This document shows, piece by piece, positions 1 to 5,246 of a DNA stretch of 5,246 nt. Under the pieces are notes generated by a model, which did not search any database, was not told the DNA's origin, and was given only the letters and a program-made list of their open reading frames with translations. A program made the position numbers and the translations under genes. This stretch comes from Lachnospiraceae bacterium (GTDB taxonomy: Bacteria > Bacillota_A > Clostridia > Lachnospirales > Lachnospiraceae): contig JAFQCI010000039.1 in the NCBI GenBank assembly GCA_017416505.1, forward strand, positions 1 to 5,246. The letters are read 5' to 3'. The stretch's first letter is position 1. Each line of letters begins with the position of its first letter.

Positions 1-272
1 AAAAACCGGGCGTAAGTTTTACGGCACTTCTTGTTCAGGGGGTGGCAACTTCTATAGATGCACTTTCTGTTGGATTTACCATTGCGGACTATAATTTAGC
101 ATCTGCTCTTATTGCCGCACTTGTTATTGCTGCAGTTACATTTATTATCTGTCTTGGAGGTCTTATTATTGGCAGAAAAGCCGGAACAAAAATGGCAGGT
201 AAGGCAGGTATCCTTGGAGGTGTAGTTTTAATAATCATTGGTCTTGAGATATTTATTACAAGTTTCATTTGA
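1..272 (+). CDS. mntP: MntP-type manganese efflux pump, C-terminal part (start outside window)
   Basis: The reading frame is open from the window edge (first full codon at base 3) to TGA at 270-272, giving 89 visible residues. The GTG at 42 lies inside a conserved motif and is not the start. The visible part begins before the family hallmark QGVATSIDALSVGF, which matches the second conserved segment of MntP (ATSLDAMAVG in E. coli); its Asp is among the conserved acidic residues of the transport path. It ends with two hydrophobic segments, linked by a GRKAGTKMAGKAG loop and followed by GGVVLIIIGLEIF. MntP proteins are about 190 residues with six membrane helices, so this is roughly the C-terminal half, carrying about three helices. 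The known family role is export of Mn(II) across the inner membrane to limit manganese toxicity. The gene converges on the polymerase operon; its shared terminator is split by the IS. Any upstream control lies outside the window. Family assignment is confident by motif. Confidence 0.93.
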   Translation, partial: KPGVSFTALLVQGVATSIDALSVGFTIADYNLASALIAALVIAAVTFIICLGGLIIGRKAGTKMAGKAGILGGVVLIIIGLEIFITSFI

Positions 273-316
273 TGAAATATTTACTAATCAAAATTTGATA
301 CGCAGTAAACAAAGAA

Positions 317-330
317 AAGCGGAATCGAGA
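317..330. terminator. Left arm of a bidirectional terminator split by the IS
   Basis: The 14-nt segment AAGCGGAATCGAGA is complementary, with one G-T pair, to TCTCGGTTCCGCTT at 2071-2084 just beyond the other end of the IS. Removing the IS and one AAA copy leaves a 14-bp stem with a 12-nt loop 45 nt after the mntP stop. On the - strand the stem is followed by the T-rich TTCTTTGTTTAC, fitting an intrinsic terminator for the polymerase operon. On the + strand it is followed by ATTTCGTTTTAC. GTAAA at 305-309 and TTTAC at 2092-2096 could extend the pairing past an internal loop. The hairpin cannot form locally now. Confidence 0.7.
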
Positions 331-339
331 AATCGGAAG

Positions 340-342
340 AAA
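340..342. repeat. Possible 3-bp target duplication (AAA), left copy
   Basis: AAA directly precedes the TG end of the IS and recurs at 2068-2070 directly after its CA end. Three base pairs is a usual duplication length for the IS3 family. The surroundings are A-rich, so a chance match is possible. Confidence 0.5.
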
Positions 343-384
343 TGAACCCATCCCTGTCAAGTAGACAGCGCAAATAACAAAAAT
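343..384 (+). repeat. Terminal inverted repeat, transposase 3' end (IRR)
   Basis: This end begins TGAACCCATCCC and pairs with 2026-2067 in inverse orientation. The conserved blocks are TGA, ATCCC, AGTAGACA and AAATAACAAAAAT at identical distances from both ends. On the - strand it carries an outward-facing TTGACA (360-355) that serves as a -35 box only when the ends are joined. Confidence 0.9.
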
Positions 385-390
385 TTTATG

Positions 391-422
391 ATATACATCC
401 CACATTTCTGTGGGGTGTATAT
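391..422 (-). terminator. Intrinsic terminator after orfB
   Basis: Read on the - strand, ATATACACCCCACA, a GAAA loop and TGTGGGATGTATAT form a 14-bp stem with one C-A mismatch. It starts 2 nt after the orfB stop and is followed by a stretch including AAAATTTTTGTTATTT. It should end transposase transcripts, and polymerase-operon transcripts that read through the IS, before they run antisense into mntP. On the + strand the mismatch becomes a G-T pair, but no good T tract follows, so it is mainly a - strand terminator. Confidence 0.8.
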
Positions 423-424
423 TT

Positions 425-1291
425 TTATGCCGCCATTAACTCATGATACTCCATTGGTGATAAACAACCGAGTTTTTCTTGATAACGATTGTTGTTGTAG
501 TAATAAATATATTTTTCAATTGCTTCTTTAAGTTCTTCGTAAGTGTTGAATTTATTCAGATAGTACATCTCTGTTTTGAGAATGCCCCAAAAGCCTTCCA
601 TTGGTCCATTATCTATACATTTACCAACTCTTGACATACTTTGTATCATATGAGCCTGTTGGAGTTTGTTTTTAAAAGCAGGACTTGTATATTGAAATCC
701 TCTGTCGCTATGAAACAAAGGTGTTGCACCTGGGTTTTCTGCAATTGCAATATCAAAAGTTTCAAAAACAAGTTCGTTATTGTTTTTATGTCCTAATACG
801 AAAGATACAATTCTTCTGTCACATAAATCAAGAATGGCACTTAAATATGCTTTTTCATCCATACCATACTTAAATTCAGTAACATCTGTAAGCCATTTCT
901 GGTTGATTTGACTTGCACTAAAATCTCTGTTTAAAATATTTTCTGCAGCCTGTTCTTTGGGTGAACGAATAGTGCATGAATTGCTTTTTCGTCTGATTAC
1001 AGAGTATAACCCTAAAGCACGCATAATTCTTCGTATCTTTTTATGACTATGTTTTGTTTCATATTTTCGGTTAATATGTATTTTCATCATCTTGCTGCCA
1101 TAAACGCCATTGCTATCGTTATACATATCTATTATCTGCTCTGCAAGCTGCTCATTTGCTATCTGTCTATTGCTTGGATTACGGTTAATCCATTTGTAGT
1201 ATGCAGATCTGGAAACTTCTAATTTATCACACAGATAAGATATTGAATATGATTTTTCTTTATTTAACTCTTTGATAGCAGTAAATTTCAC
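425..1291 (-). CDS. IS3-family transposase OrfB, DDE catalytic subunit
   Basis: This 288-residue protein catalyses strand cleavage and transfer at the IS ends, in the figure-eight/circle pathway known for IS3 elements. An N-terminal HTH_21-type segment (about 15-34, ISYLCDKLEVSRSAYYKW) precedes an integrase-core RNase H-like domain (about 128-235). The triad is D136 (WLTDVTEF), D196 (HSDRGFQ) and E232 (NGPMEGFWG), with exactly 35 residues between the last two. The C-terminal NNNRYQEKLGCLSPMEY is typical of the family. The GTG start at 1291 has only a weak GGAG about 11 nt upstream. The frame is open back to about 1351 without a stop, so translation by -1 frameshift from orfA is as likely as independent initiation. 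A strong AAAGGAGG lies about 26 nt upstream of the GTG, too far to serve it. No truncation is seen. Confidence 0.95.
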   Translation of the reverse strand: MKFTAIKELNKEKSYSISYLCDKLEVSRSAYYKWINRNPSNRQIANEQLAEQIIDMYNDSNGVYGSKMMKIHINRKYETKHSHKKIRRIMRALGLYSVIRRKSNSCTIRSPKEQAAENILNRDFSASQINQKWLTDVTEFKYGMDEKAYLSAILDLCDRRIVSFVLGHKNNNELVFETFDIAIAENPGATPLFHSDRGFQYTSPAFKNKLQQAHMIQSMSRVGKCIDNGPMEGFWGILKTEMYYLNKFNTYEELKEAIEKYIYYYNNNRYQEKLGCLSPMEYHELMAA

Positions 1292-1308
1292 TTCGAATCT
1301 AACTCCGC

Positions 1309-1995
1309 TTAACGATACCTCCTTTCCACCTCTTTCAATTTTTTTATGACATCAATCTCCATTTGAAGCTCTTGATTTTTTGCTGCAAGCATTTTGTTTT
1401 CAGCCTTTAATCTGTCAAGCTCTGTTAATTCGTTTTCAGGTTTTGCTTTTCCGCGTCTGTCAAGCAATCCATCAACACCTTTTTCTTCATATTTGCGAAC
1501 CCAAAGATATATTTGCTGATATGAAACATTGAATTTGTCCATTGTCATTCCATAGTTTTTACTATTTGCAATACAAAATTGTACAATTTCAATTCTTTCT
1601 TCAAATGTTGTTTTTCTCGCTTTAGTCATAGGTTTTCTTCCTCCCGAACCGGTAGATTTTAATTCCTTATGACTATCATTATACACCTTTATCCATTGTC
1701 TGAGAATACTGTCTGATGAAATTTTGTACTTTTGGCAAATATCGTTCATTGAACTTTTACCCAAAAGATAATCTTGTACAGCAAGCATTTTAATATCTTT
1801 ATTCCAACCTTTGTTTGTATGACTCGGCAACAATCCGTCAATTCCTTGGGAATGATAAATTGTTAACCATCGAATGAAATTACTTTTGTTAATATCAAAT
1901 AGTTCTGCTATTGACTTTATACTTCCTTCTCCATGCTCGTACGCTTCTATTGCCAGTAATTTAGTTTCAAATGCTGTTGTTGATTTTCTTCCCAT
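1309..1995 (-). CDS. IS3-family OrfA, multi-HTH DNA-binding subunit
   Basis: This 228-residue protein should recognise the IS ends. Three helix-turn-helix-like units are visible: about 23-56 (SIKSIAELFDINKSNFIRWL), 68-105 (SMNDICQKYKISSDSILRQW) and 129-178 (MTMDKFNVSYQQIYLWVRKY). The 'GIDGLL/GVDGLL' tails after the first and third are typical of IS150-like OrfA proteins. Residues 189-220 form a heptad coiled coil (ELTELDRLKAENKMLAAKNQ onward), the leucine zipper used for OrfA/OrfAB oligomerisation in this family. The ATG at 1995 has a strong AAGGGGG seven bases upstream, which lies inside a hairpin. The 3' end contains the frameshift heptamer, and the stop is 17 bases before the orfB GTG. It is somewhat longer than E. 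coli IS150 OrfA (about 170 residues), consistent with an extra HTH unit. Confidence 0.93.
   Translation of the reverse strand: MGRKSTTAFETKLLAIEAYEHGEGSIKSIAELFDINKSNFIRWLTIYHSQGIDGLLPSHTNKGWNKDIKMLAVQDYLLGKSSMNDICQKYKISSDSILRQWIKVYNDSHKELKSTGSGGRKPMTKARKTTFEERIEIVQFCIANSKNYGMTMDKFNVSYQQIYLWVRKYEEKGVDGLLDRRGKAKPENELTELDRLKAENKMLAAKNQELQMEIDVIKKLKEVERRYR
1339..1345 (-). promoter_or_regulatory. Candidate -1 ribosomal frameshift site A AAA AAA
   Basis: The orfA codons read AT[A AAA AA A], that is ATA AAA AAA TTG, exactly the X XXY YYZ phase required for -1 slippage. After slippage the frame runs into orfB without a stop. The predicted OrfAB fusion is about 523 residues (219 from OrfA, then 304). 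Other IS3 elements make OrfAB in this way. A clear stimulatory element is not obvious. Confidence 0.75.
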
Positions 1996-2003
1996 AGAAA
2001 AAC

Positions 2004-2058
2004 CCCCTTAGAATAGTCTTGAAATATTTTTGTTATTTCAAGTGTCTACTCTAAGGGG
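2004..2058 (-). promoter_or_regulatory. IS right-end hairpin that can sequester the orfA ribosome-binding site
   Basis: On the - strand CCCCTTAGA (2058-2050) pairs with TCTAAGGGG (2012-2004), and CTTGAAATA (2042-2034) pairs with TATTTCAAG (2026-2018). An internal loop of 7 and 5 nt, itself partly pairable, separates the two helices; the terminal loop is 7 nt. The right outer arm contains the orfA Shine-Dalgarno sequence (2009-2003). Transcripts entering from outside the IS would carry both arms and mask it. Transcripts starting near 2052 would lack most of the CCCC arm. Such protection against read-through is known in other IS elements; its role here is inferred. Confidence 0.7.
2021..2048 (-). 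promoter_or_regulatory. Possible weak internal promoter for orfA in the linear IS
   Basis: TAGACA (2048-2043) lies 16 bp from TATTTC (2026-2021). The alternative is TTGAAA (2041-2036), 17 bp from GACTAT (2018-2013). Both have poor -10 boxes, so basal transcription would be weak at best. Confidence 0.25.
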
Positions 2059-2067
2059 ATTATATCA
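2026..2067 (-). repeat. Terminal inverted repeat, transposase 5' end (IRL)
   Basis: Read inward on the - strand it begins TGATATAATCCCC and matches the other end at 30 of 42 positions. The terminal TGATATAAT is a perfect extended -10 promoter element (TATAAT at 2064-2059). In the linear insertion no good -35 exists at 17-18 bp in the flank (AATAAG or AAATAA), so it should be nearly silent until the ends join. Confidence 0.9.
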
Positions 2068-2070
2068 AAA
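2068..2070. repeat. Possible 3-bp target duplication (AAA), right copy
   Basis: AAA directly follows the CA end of the IS and matches 340-342. Confidence 0.5.
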
Positions 2071-2084
2071 TCTCGGTTCCGCTT
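2071..2084. terminator. Right arm of the terminator split by the IS
   Basis: TCTCGGTTCCGCTT is the partner of 317-330. It lies 8 bases beyond the stop codon of the 288-residue gene (- strand), the expected place for its terminator stem. Because the partner arm has been moved 1.7 kb away, the operon has probably lost this terminator. Confidence 0.7.
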
Positions 2085-2092
2085 ATTTCGTT

Positions 2093-2959
2093 TTACGGCA
2101 AAAATTCCGGATTTACCTTATAGCGTGAAGTGCCGCCTACTTGTCTTTCGTCTCGGGTTATAATATCCTTCGGAATCCTCGGCAGATATTTTTTACTGAA
2201 GCTTGAGCCTAAATAACAATCAAAGCTGACAGTCGGATGCTGAATCCATTCTGTGTCAGGTTGCTTGTTGGCAATATAATATGAAATCAGAAACTCCATA
2301 GCTTCCCGAACTTTCTTTTTATCACCATTACATAATTTTTCGCTTAATTCAACTGCCTCAATCTTAGCCTTAATTTCATCCGGCAACGGCTCTGAATTAT
2401 CCCTTAATGGACCAAGTTCTAATGCATCGGCAATAACATCATCAAAACGGTCAACCCAAGCGCCTTTGGTTTTAGGGTGAAATAATGGAATTTGCATCTG
2501 TATAACATGATTTGCCCAGGTTTCATCAAAATCTACTTTCAATTTCATAATATTGTCAAAGATATTTTTGTGGATTTTACTCTCATTCTTTTCAGCGAAA
2601 TCAATCAAATTAAGAATATGCCTGTAAAACCAACCTCTTCCCTCGAAATCTACGAGTTCAGGGAATTCACTATGCAAGTCGGCGAAATTGCTTGTAAATT
2701 TCCATTCTTCCTTTGTTTTTGATTTCGGCACAACCGGAATACTGCACCAAGCACAAATTGCCCTGTATGCCTTCTGAATGTCTTTTTTATCTTCAAACAT
2801 ATAATGTCTTGCGATAATAGTGAGGATTCGAGTAATTCCATAAAAATGCAATAAAGTATCCATTGCGAATTTGCCAAGATATGAGGAGTCTTTTTTGTTC
2901 TTTGGAGCATATTCCGGAAAAGTAATATAGCTTAAAAATTCTTCTCTTTCGTTAATCAT
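2093..2959 (-). CDS. Uncharacterised protein translationally coupled to the RdRp-like polymerase
   Basis: I do not recognise this 288-residue protein. It looks soluble and mostly helical, with no signal peptide, membrane segment, metal-binding cluster or nuclease motif that I can defend. Visible landmarks are an aromatic N-terminus (FLSYITFPEYAP), a helical stretch about 31-75, GRGWFYRHILNLIDF at 107-121, AWVDRFDDVIADALELG at 167-183, a charged helix about 192-230, and a basic, glycine-containing tail (RDERQVGGTSRYKVNPEF). The ATG at 2959 overlaps the stop of the upstream polymerase by 8 nt (ATG ATT AA register) and has GAGGGG five bases upstream, so translational coupling is very likely. By position, a polymerase partner, template-binding factor or effector are all possible; none is shown by sequence. 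The stop lies next to the broken terminator. Confidence 0.85.
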   Translation of the reverse strand: MINEREEFLSYITFPEYAPKNKKDSSYLGKFAMDTLLHFYGITRILTIIARHYMFEDKKDIQKAYRAICAWCSIPVVPKSKTKEEWKFTSNFADLHSEFPELVDFEGRGWFYRHILNLIDFAEKNESKIHKNIFDNIMKLKVDFDETWANHVIQMQIPLFHPKTKGAWVDRFDDVIADALELGPLRDNSEPLPDEIKAKIEAVELSEKLCNGDKKKVREAMEFLISYYIANKQPDTEWIQHPTVSFDCYLGSSFSKKYLPRIPKDIITRDERQVGGTSRYKVNPEFLP

Positions 2960-5246
2960 CCTTACCCCTCCTTAAAACATTCTCCTCAACCTTATCAAAT
3001 AACACATCCCACATAAAATCTCTTGCTCCAAGTGCAACGGCATATTTAACTGCAAGCTTGGGCTTTATAATTTCATCCAAAAACTCACGGCATTTTTTTG
3101 CAACTGCTTCACGATAACTATCGGAAGAAATTTTGTTCTCATATGCTTCCATCATAGCAATAAATCTGTCAGAGTCTCCGTCTCTGTAAAGTTTCTTTTT
3201 ATCATACAGAGAATTGTCGTCATCAATGTCGCAGATTAAATCACCAAAAAGACGGTAACCGTTGTAACGAAAATCTGCAAAAAGCTCAAAATACGGATGA
3301 AATTTTTCATCCTCAAGCCACTGTGAGAGAAATTCTATACGCTCATCCTTTGGCATAAGCTGCCATTGTTCCTCTACGATGGCATTTCGTATGTCTGCGA
3401 TTTCACCGGGAGTGAAATCAGAAAATAAAGCATATAAATCTTCATAGAAATATGTATCGTCCTGACCGCGCAGAAATAAAATACGGTTCACATCGGATTT
3501 TCTCCGCATCTGATTGACAGATTGTCTGTTGGCAATGCGGATTCGGTTAAGACAGGATTTATATTCCTTAATCAAGTCTTGCACCTGCTCTAAAATTTCC
3601 TTGTCAAGCTCATTCTTCCAATTGGGAGAAGCTGCAAATGAAAATAACAGGTTATCTTTAACTTTTTTTGCCTTTATTTTTGGTGTGTTTTTCTTAAGGT
3701 CATCTGCAAGAACCGGCAGGGTTTCGATACTTGCTTTTGCATCCCTGCATTTGTCGATAGCATCCTGAAGTTTTGAGGAGTATCGTTCATTCATAATGCC
3801 TGTGCGGTTTTCCTTGTCCTCAAACTGTTTCTTATATTCCAAAAAAGCACTTCTTTTTCTGTTGTTATTACCAAGATATTCCGAAAGGTCGGGTTTAACT
3901 CCGCTTTTGGCAGAATCAATTTCAAGTCCCGTTAAAATGGCAAGCATTTCAACATCCTCACGATGTTTTTTGCGTGCATCATCTCCAAGGCTCTCGTCGT
4001 AAGCAAGCAGACTTCGATTAAATGCAGCATTGGAAATCTGACCGACACGGGATGAAAATGCATTCCGTATGGTTTCAAATCTTGCCTCCCAACTGGTAGA
4101 ATCAGAAATCAATGGCTTTTCTGTAGGAATTTGTAACAACGGCAAGTTGCTTATATTGTCAAGCTCGTCTGCAGTATAGTTACGCTTAACACATTTATTA
4201 ACCAATGGATCAATAATAATCCTGACCATATCACCGTCATAATCAGCACCGCCCAATCTTTCTGCAGCAAGGATTTTCGGTTCTATAATAACTATATCGG
4301 TAAGATGCCCGAGATAGTAATCACGCATATTATCTCTTTTAACCTGCTCAAGATGCACATTTAATTGAACTTCCTCATTTCGTGCAATATGTGGGTTTCT
4401 AAGAAGAACACAGACAGAAAACCTCTTTCGTTCCATTCCCGGAGCATGAAATGAGAAGGTCGACATAAGATTTTTTTCTGCTGCCTCAGAAAAATTTTCT
4501 CTGCGTTTGTTTTTATTGTTATCGCCTTTAATGAGGTGTCTAAAAAACTCAATCAAATCTCCTGATAAATATCTGGTTTCACCCTCAACAATCAAGGTGC
4601 CGATAGAATATTTATTTGCGATATGTGTGGCTCTGTCTTCCAGTTCCTTTGAATATATGCTTTCGCTTATAAATAACGGATTTTTCTTTAATATTTTTGC
4701 AAGTATATATTTCTTGTCGGTTTTATTTACGCCCTTGGACTTTAATATATTTAGAAAATATTCTCTGCGATAATCCTCGTTGGCGCACAGGTTGTAATAT
4801 TCTGTTTCCGTTTGCTTGGTGAGCCAATTGCGTTCGTCCTTCATAGGAGAATGATCCCAGCCCATTGGTAAATCCTTCGGTCTGAACTCTTCCGGACTAA
4901 TTGATAATGTGCTTAAAAACTGGTAATTAAGCTCCGTGAGCCTTTCTTGTTTCACCTTGCTGACATTGGTTATATAAAGGGCATGGTTGTATTTTTTGAA
5001 TTTATCCCAATAGTCCTGCCAAGTCATATTATTTTCACCAAGCCAGTTGTATCCCTTGAACATACTCTTTGTAAGAATGATATCTACATCCTTAACATTA
5101 TGTTCAATACCCCAAATGTCAGTGATTATATTTTCATCGCAAGACTCAAGAAAATCCTTAAAATCAACTTCGTGAAGCATACCCTTGACATAGGGCATTC
5201 TTATCTGGAATGAGTGATGTATATGTTTTCCACAGTAAACCTTGTC
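2952..5246 (-). CDS. Two-barrel RNA polymerase related to cellular RdRp (QDE-1/RDR) and YonO; 5' end outside window
   Basis: The frame is open to the right edge (16 more codons upstream of the ATG at 5198, ending HHSFQIR), so that ATG is internal; 764 residues are visible. Counting M at 5198 as residue 1, motifs run in the order of the cellular RdRp family. HSFQIR-MPYVKGML with VDIILTKSMFKG (38-49) resembles the first double-psi barrel (QIR...KG...SM.K). LLRNPHIARNEEVQ (265-278) and GGADYDGD (316-323) form the second barrel; D319, D321 and D323 should bind catalytic Mg. VGQISNAAFNRS (385-396) matches the RdRp 'LGqI.naH' segment, and LEIDSAKSGVKPD (425-437) the 'AVD..KTG' segment with K431. 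The C-terminal 250 residues are mainly helical. All catalytic residues that I can judge are present. The family extends RNA on RNA or DNA templates; YonO is DNA-dependent, so the template here is unknown. The gene is first in an operon with the 288-residue protein. Confidence 0.85.
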   Translation of the reverse strand, partial: DKVYCGKHIHHSFQIRMPYVKGMLHEVDFKDFLESCDENIITDIWGIEHNVKDVDIILTKSMFKGYNWLGENNMTWQDYWDKFKKYNHALYITNVSKVKQERLTELNYQFLSTLSISPEEFRPKDLPMGWDHSPMKDERNWLTKQTETEYYNLCANEDYRREYFLNILKSKGVNKTDKKYILAKILKKNPLFISESIYSKELEDRATHIANKYSIGTLIVEGETRYLSGDLIEFFRHLIKGDNNKNKRRENFSEAAEKNLMSTFSFHAPGMERKRFSVCVLLRNPHIARNEEVQLNVHLEQVKRDNMRDYYLGHLTDIVIIEPKILAAERLGGADYDGDMVRIIIDPLVNKCVKRNYTADELDNISNLPLLQIPTEKPLISDSTSWEARFETIRNAFSSRVGQISNAAFNRSLLAYDESLGDDARKKHREDVEMLAILTGLEIDSAKSGVKPDLSEYLGNNNRKRSAFLEYKKQFEDKENRTGIMNERYSSKLQDAIDKCRDAKASIETLPVLADDLKKNTPKIKAKKVKDNLLFSFAASPNWKNELDKEILEQVQDLIKEYKSCLNRIRIANRQSVNQMRRKSDVNRILFLRGQDDTYFYEDLYALFSDFTPGEIADIRNAIVEEQWQLMPKDERIEFLSQWLEDEKFHPYFELFADFRYNGYRLFGDLICDIDDDNSLYDKKKLYRDGDSDRFIAMMEAYENKISSDSYREAVAKKCREFLDEIIKPKLAVKYAVALGARDFMWDVLFDKVEENVLRRGKDD
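2957..2970 (-). promoter_or_regulatory. Ribosome-binding site and coupled start of the 288-residue gene
   Basis: On the - strand GAGGGG lies five bases before the ATG at 2959, inside the last codons of the polymerase gene (GGT AAG GAT GAT TAA). The overlapping ATGATTAA supports coupled translation and decides the start. Confidence 0.75.

Larger units (their letters stand above)
343..2067 (-). mobile_element. Complete IS3-family (IS150-like) insertion sequence
   Basis: The 1725-bp element is bounded by 42-bp imperfect inverted repeats starting TGA at both ends (30/42 identical) and flanked by AAA on each side. Its genes are on the - strand: an HTH/leucine-zipper OrfA and a D,D(35)E OrfB, in adjacent frames linked by an A AAA AAA slippery site. 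A terminator follows orfB and a hairpin covers the orfA ribosome-binding site. Joining the ends would make a consensus promoter, as in IS3-family circle intermediates such as IS911 and IS2. All parts look intact, so the element may be active. The multi-HTH OrfA and the OrfB style point to the IS150 subgroup; I cannot name the element. It landed in the loop of the terminator between mntP and the polymerase operon. Confidence 0.95.

Noticed and set aside
42..272. A separate 76-residue small membrane protein starting at GTG 42.
   Set aside because: The frame continues upstream and the GTG falls within the conserved MntP motif QGVATSIDAL.
332..360. Outward promoter from the left IS end: perfect TTGACA followed at 17 bp by TCCGAT.
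   Set aside because: The -10 matches only 3 of 6 and it points antisense into the 3' end of mntP; better explained as the -35 half of the junction promoter.
2492..2910. Overlapping frames inside the 288-residue gene on both strands.
   Set aside because: Shadow frames; the coupled start and RBS support the long - strand frame only.
3514..4002. Plus-strand open frames of 68-84 codons opposite the polymerase gene.
   Set aside because: Low-complexity Leu/Ser-rich translations with no ribosome-binding sites, complementary to a well-supported gene.
4361..4773. Short frames on both strands around 4361-4773.
   Set aside because: They overlap the conserved catalytic region of the polymerase in other frames and show no family signal.
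5225..5235. TTTTCCACA resembles a DnaA box (TTATCCACA) with one mismatch.
   Set aside because: Single copy, inside a conserved coding region, and no other boxes or AT-rich unwinding element nearby.
1..5246. CRISPR array, tRNA, rRNA or riboswitch.
   Set aside because: No regularly spaced repeats, cloverleaf or known aptamer core seen on either strand by eye; a covariance-model scan was not possible.

Overview
The window is AT-rich, with compact gene spacing, strong Shine-Dalgarno sites and intrinsic terminators. This suggests a low-GC Firmicute, most likely a gut-type Clostridia/Lachnospiraceae relative; that assignment is inferred from style, not from a marker gene. It holds four genes or gene parts around one insertion sequence. 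No gene-free stretch exceeds 300 bases: 273-424 and 1996-2092 contain only IS ends, hairpins and terminator halves.

Left edge (1-272, + strand): the C-terminal half of a MntP-type manganese efflux pump, its start lying outside the window. Middle (343-2067): a complete IS3-family, IS150-like insertion sequence of about 1.73 kb in reverse orientation. It has 42-bp imperfect terminal inverted repeats (30/42 identical), TG...CA ends, a possible 3-bp AAA target duplication, orfA (1309-1995) and orfB (425-1291) with an intact D,D(35)E triad. An A AAA AAA slippery heptamer in the correct phase could produce an OrfAB fusion. Joining the two ends in a circle would create a consensus promoter (TTGACA, 18 bp, TATAAT with an extended -10 TG).

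Right half (2093-5246, - strand): a two-gene operon. The upstream gene runs off the right edge and encodes a large protein with the motif series of the two-double-psi-barrel RNA polymerases typified by eukaryotic RNAi RNA-dependent RNA polymerases (QDE-1/RDR) and by phage YonO: QIR/KG and KSM.K, then RNP, DYDGD, GQISN and IDSAKSG. Its stop overlaps the start of a 288-residue protein that I do not recognise. This pair is the main candidate for a poorly described system.

The IS sits inside the loop of what was a bidirectional terminator shared by convergent mntP and the polymerase operon. Its two 14-nt arms now lie 1.7 kb apart. Polymerase-operon transcripts therefore probably read into the IS, where a right-end hairpin can hide the orfA ribosome-binding site.
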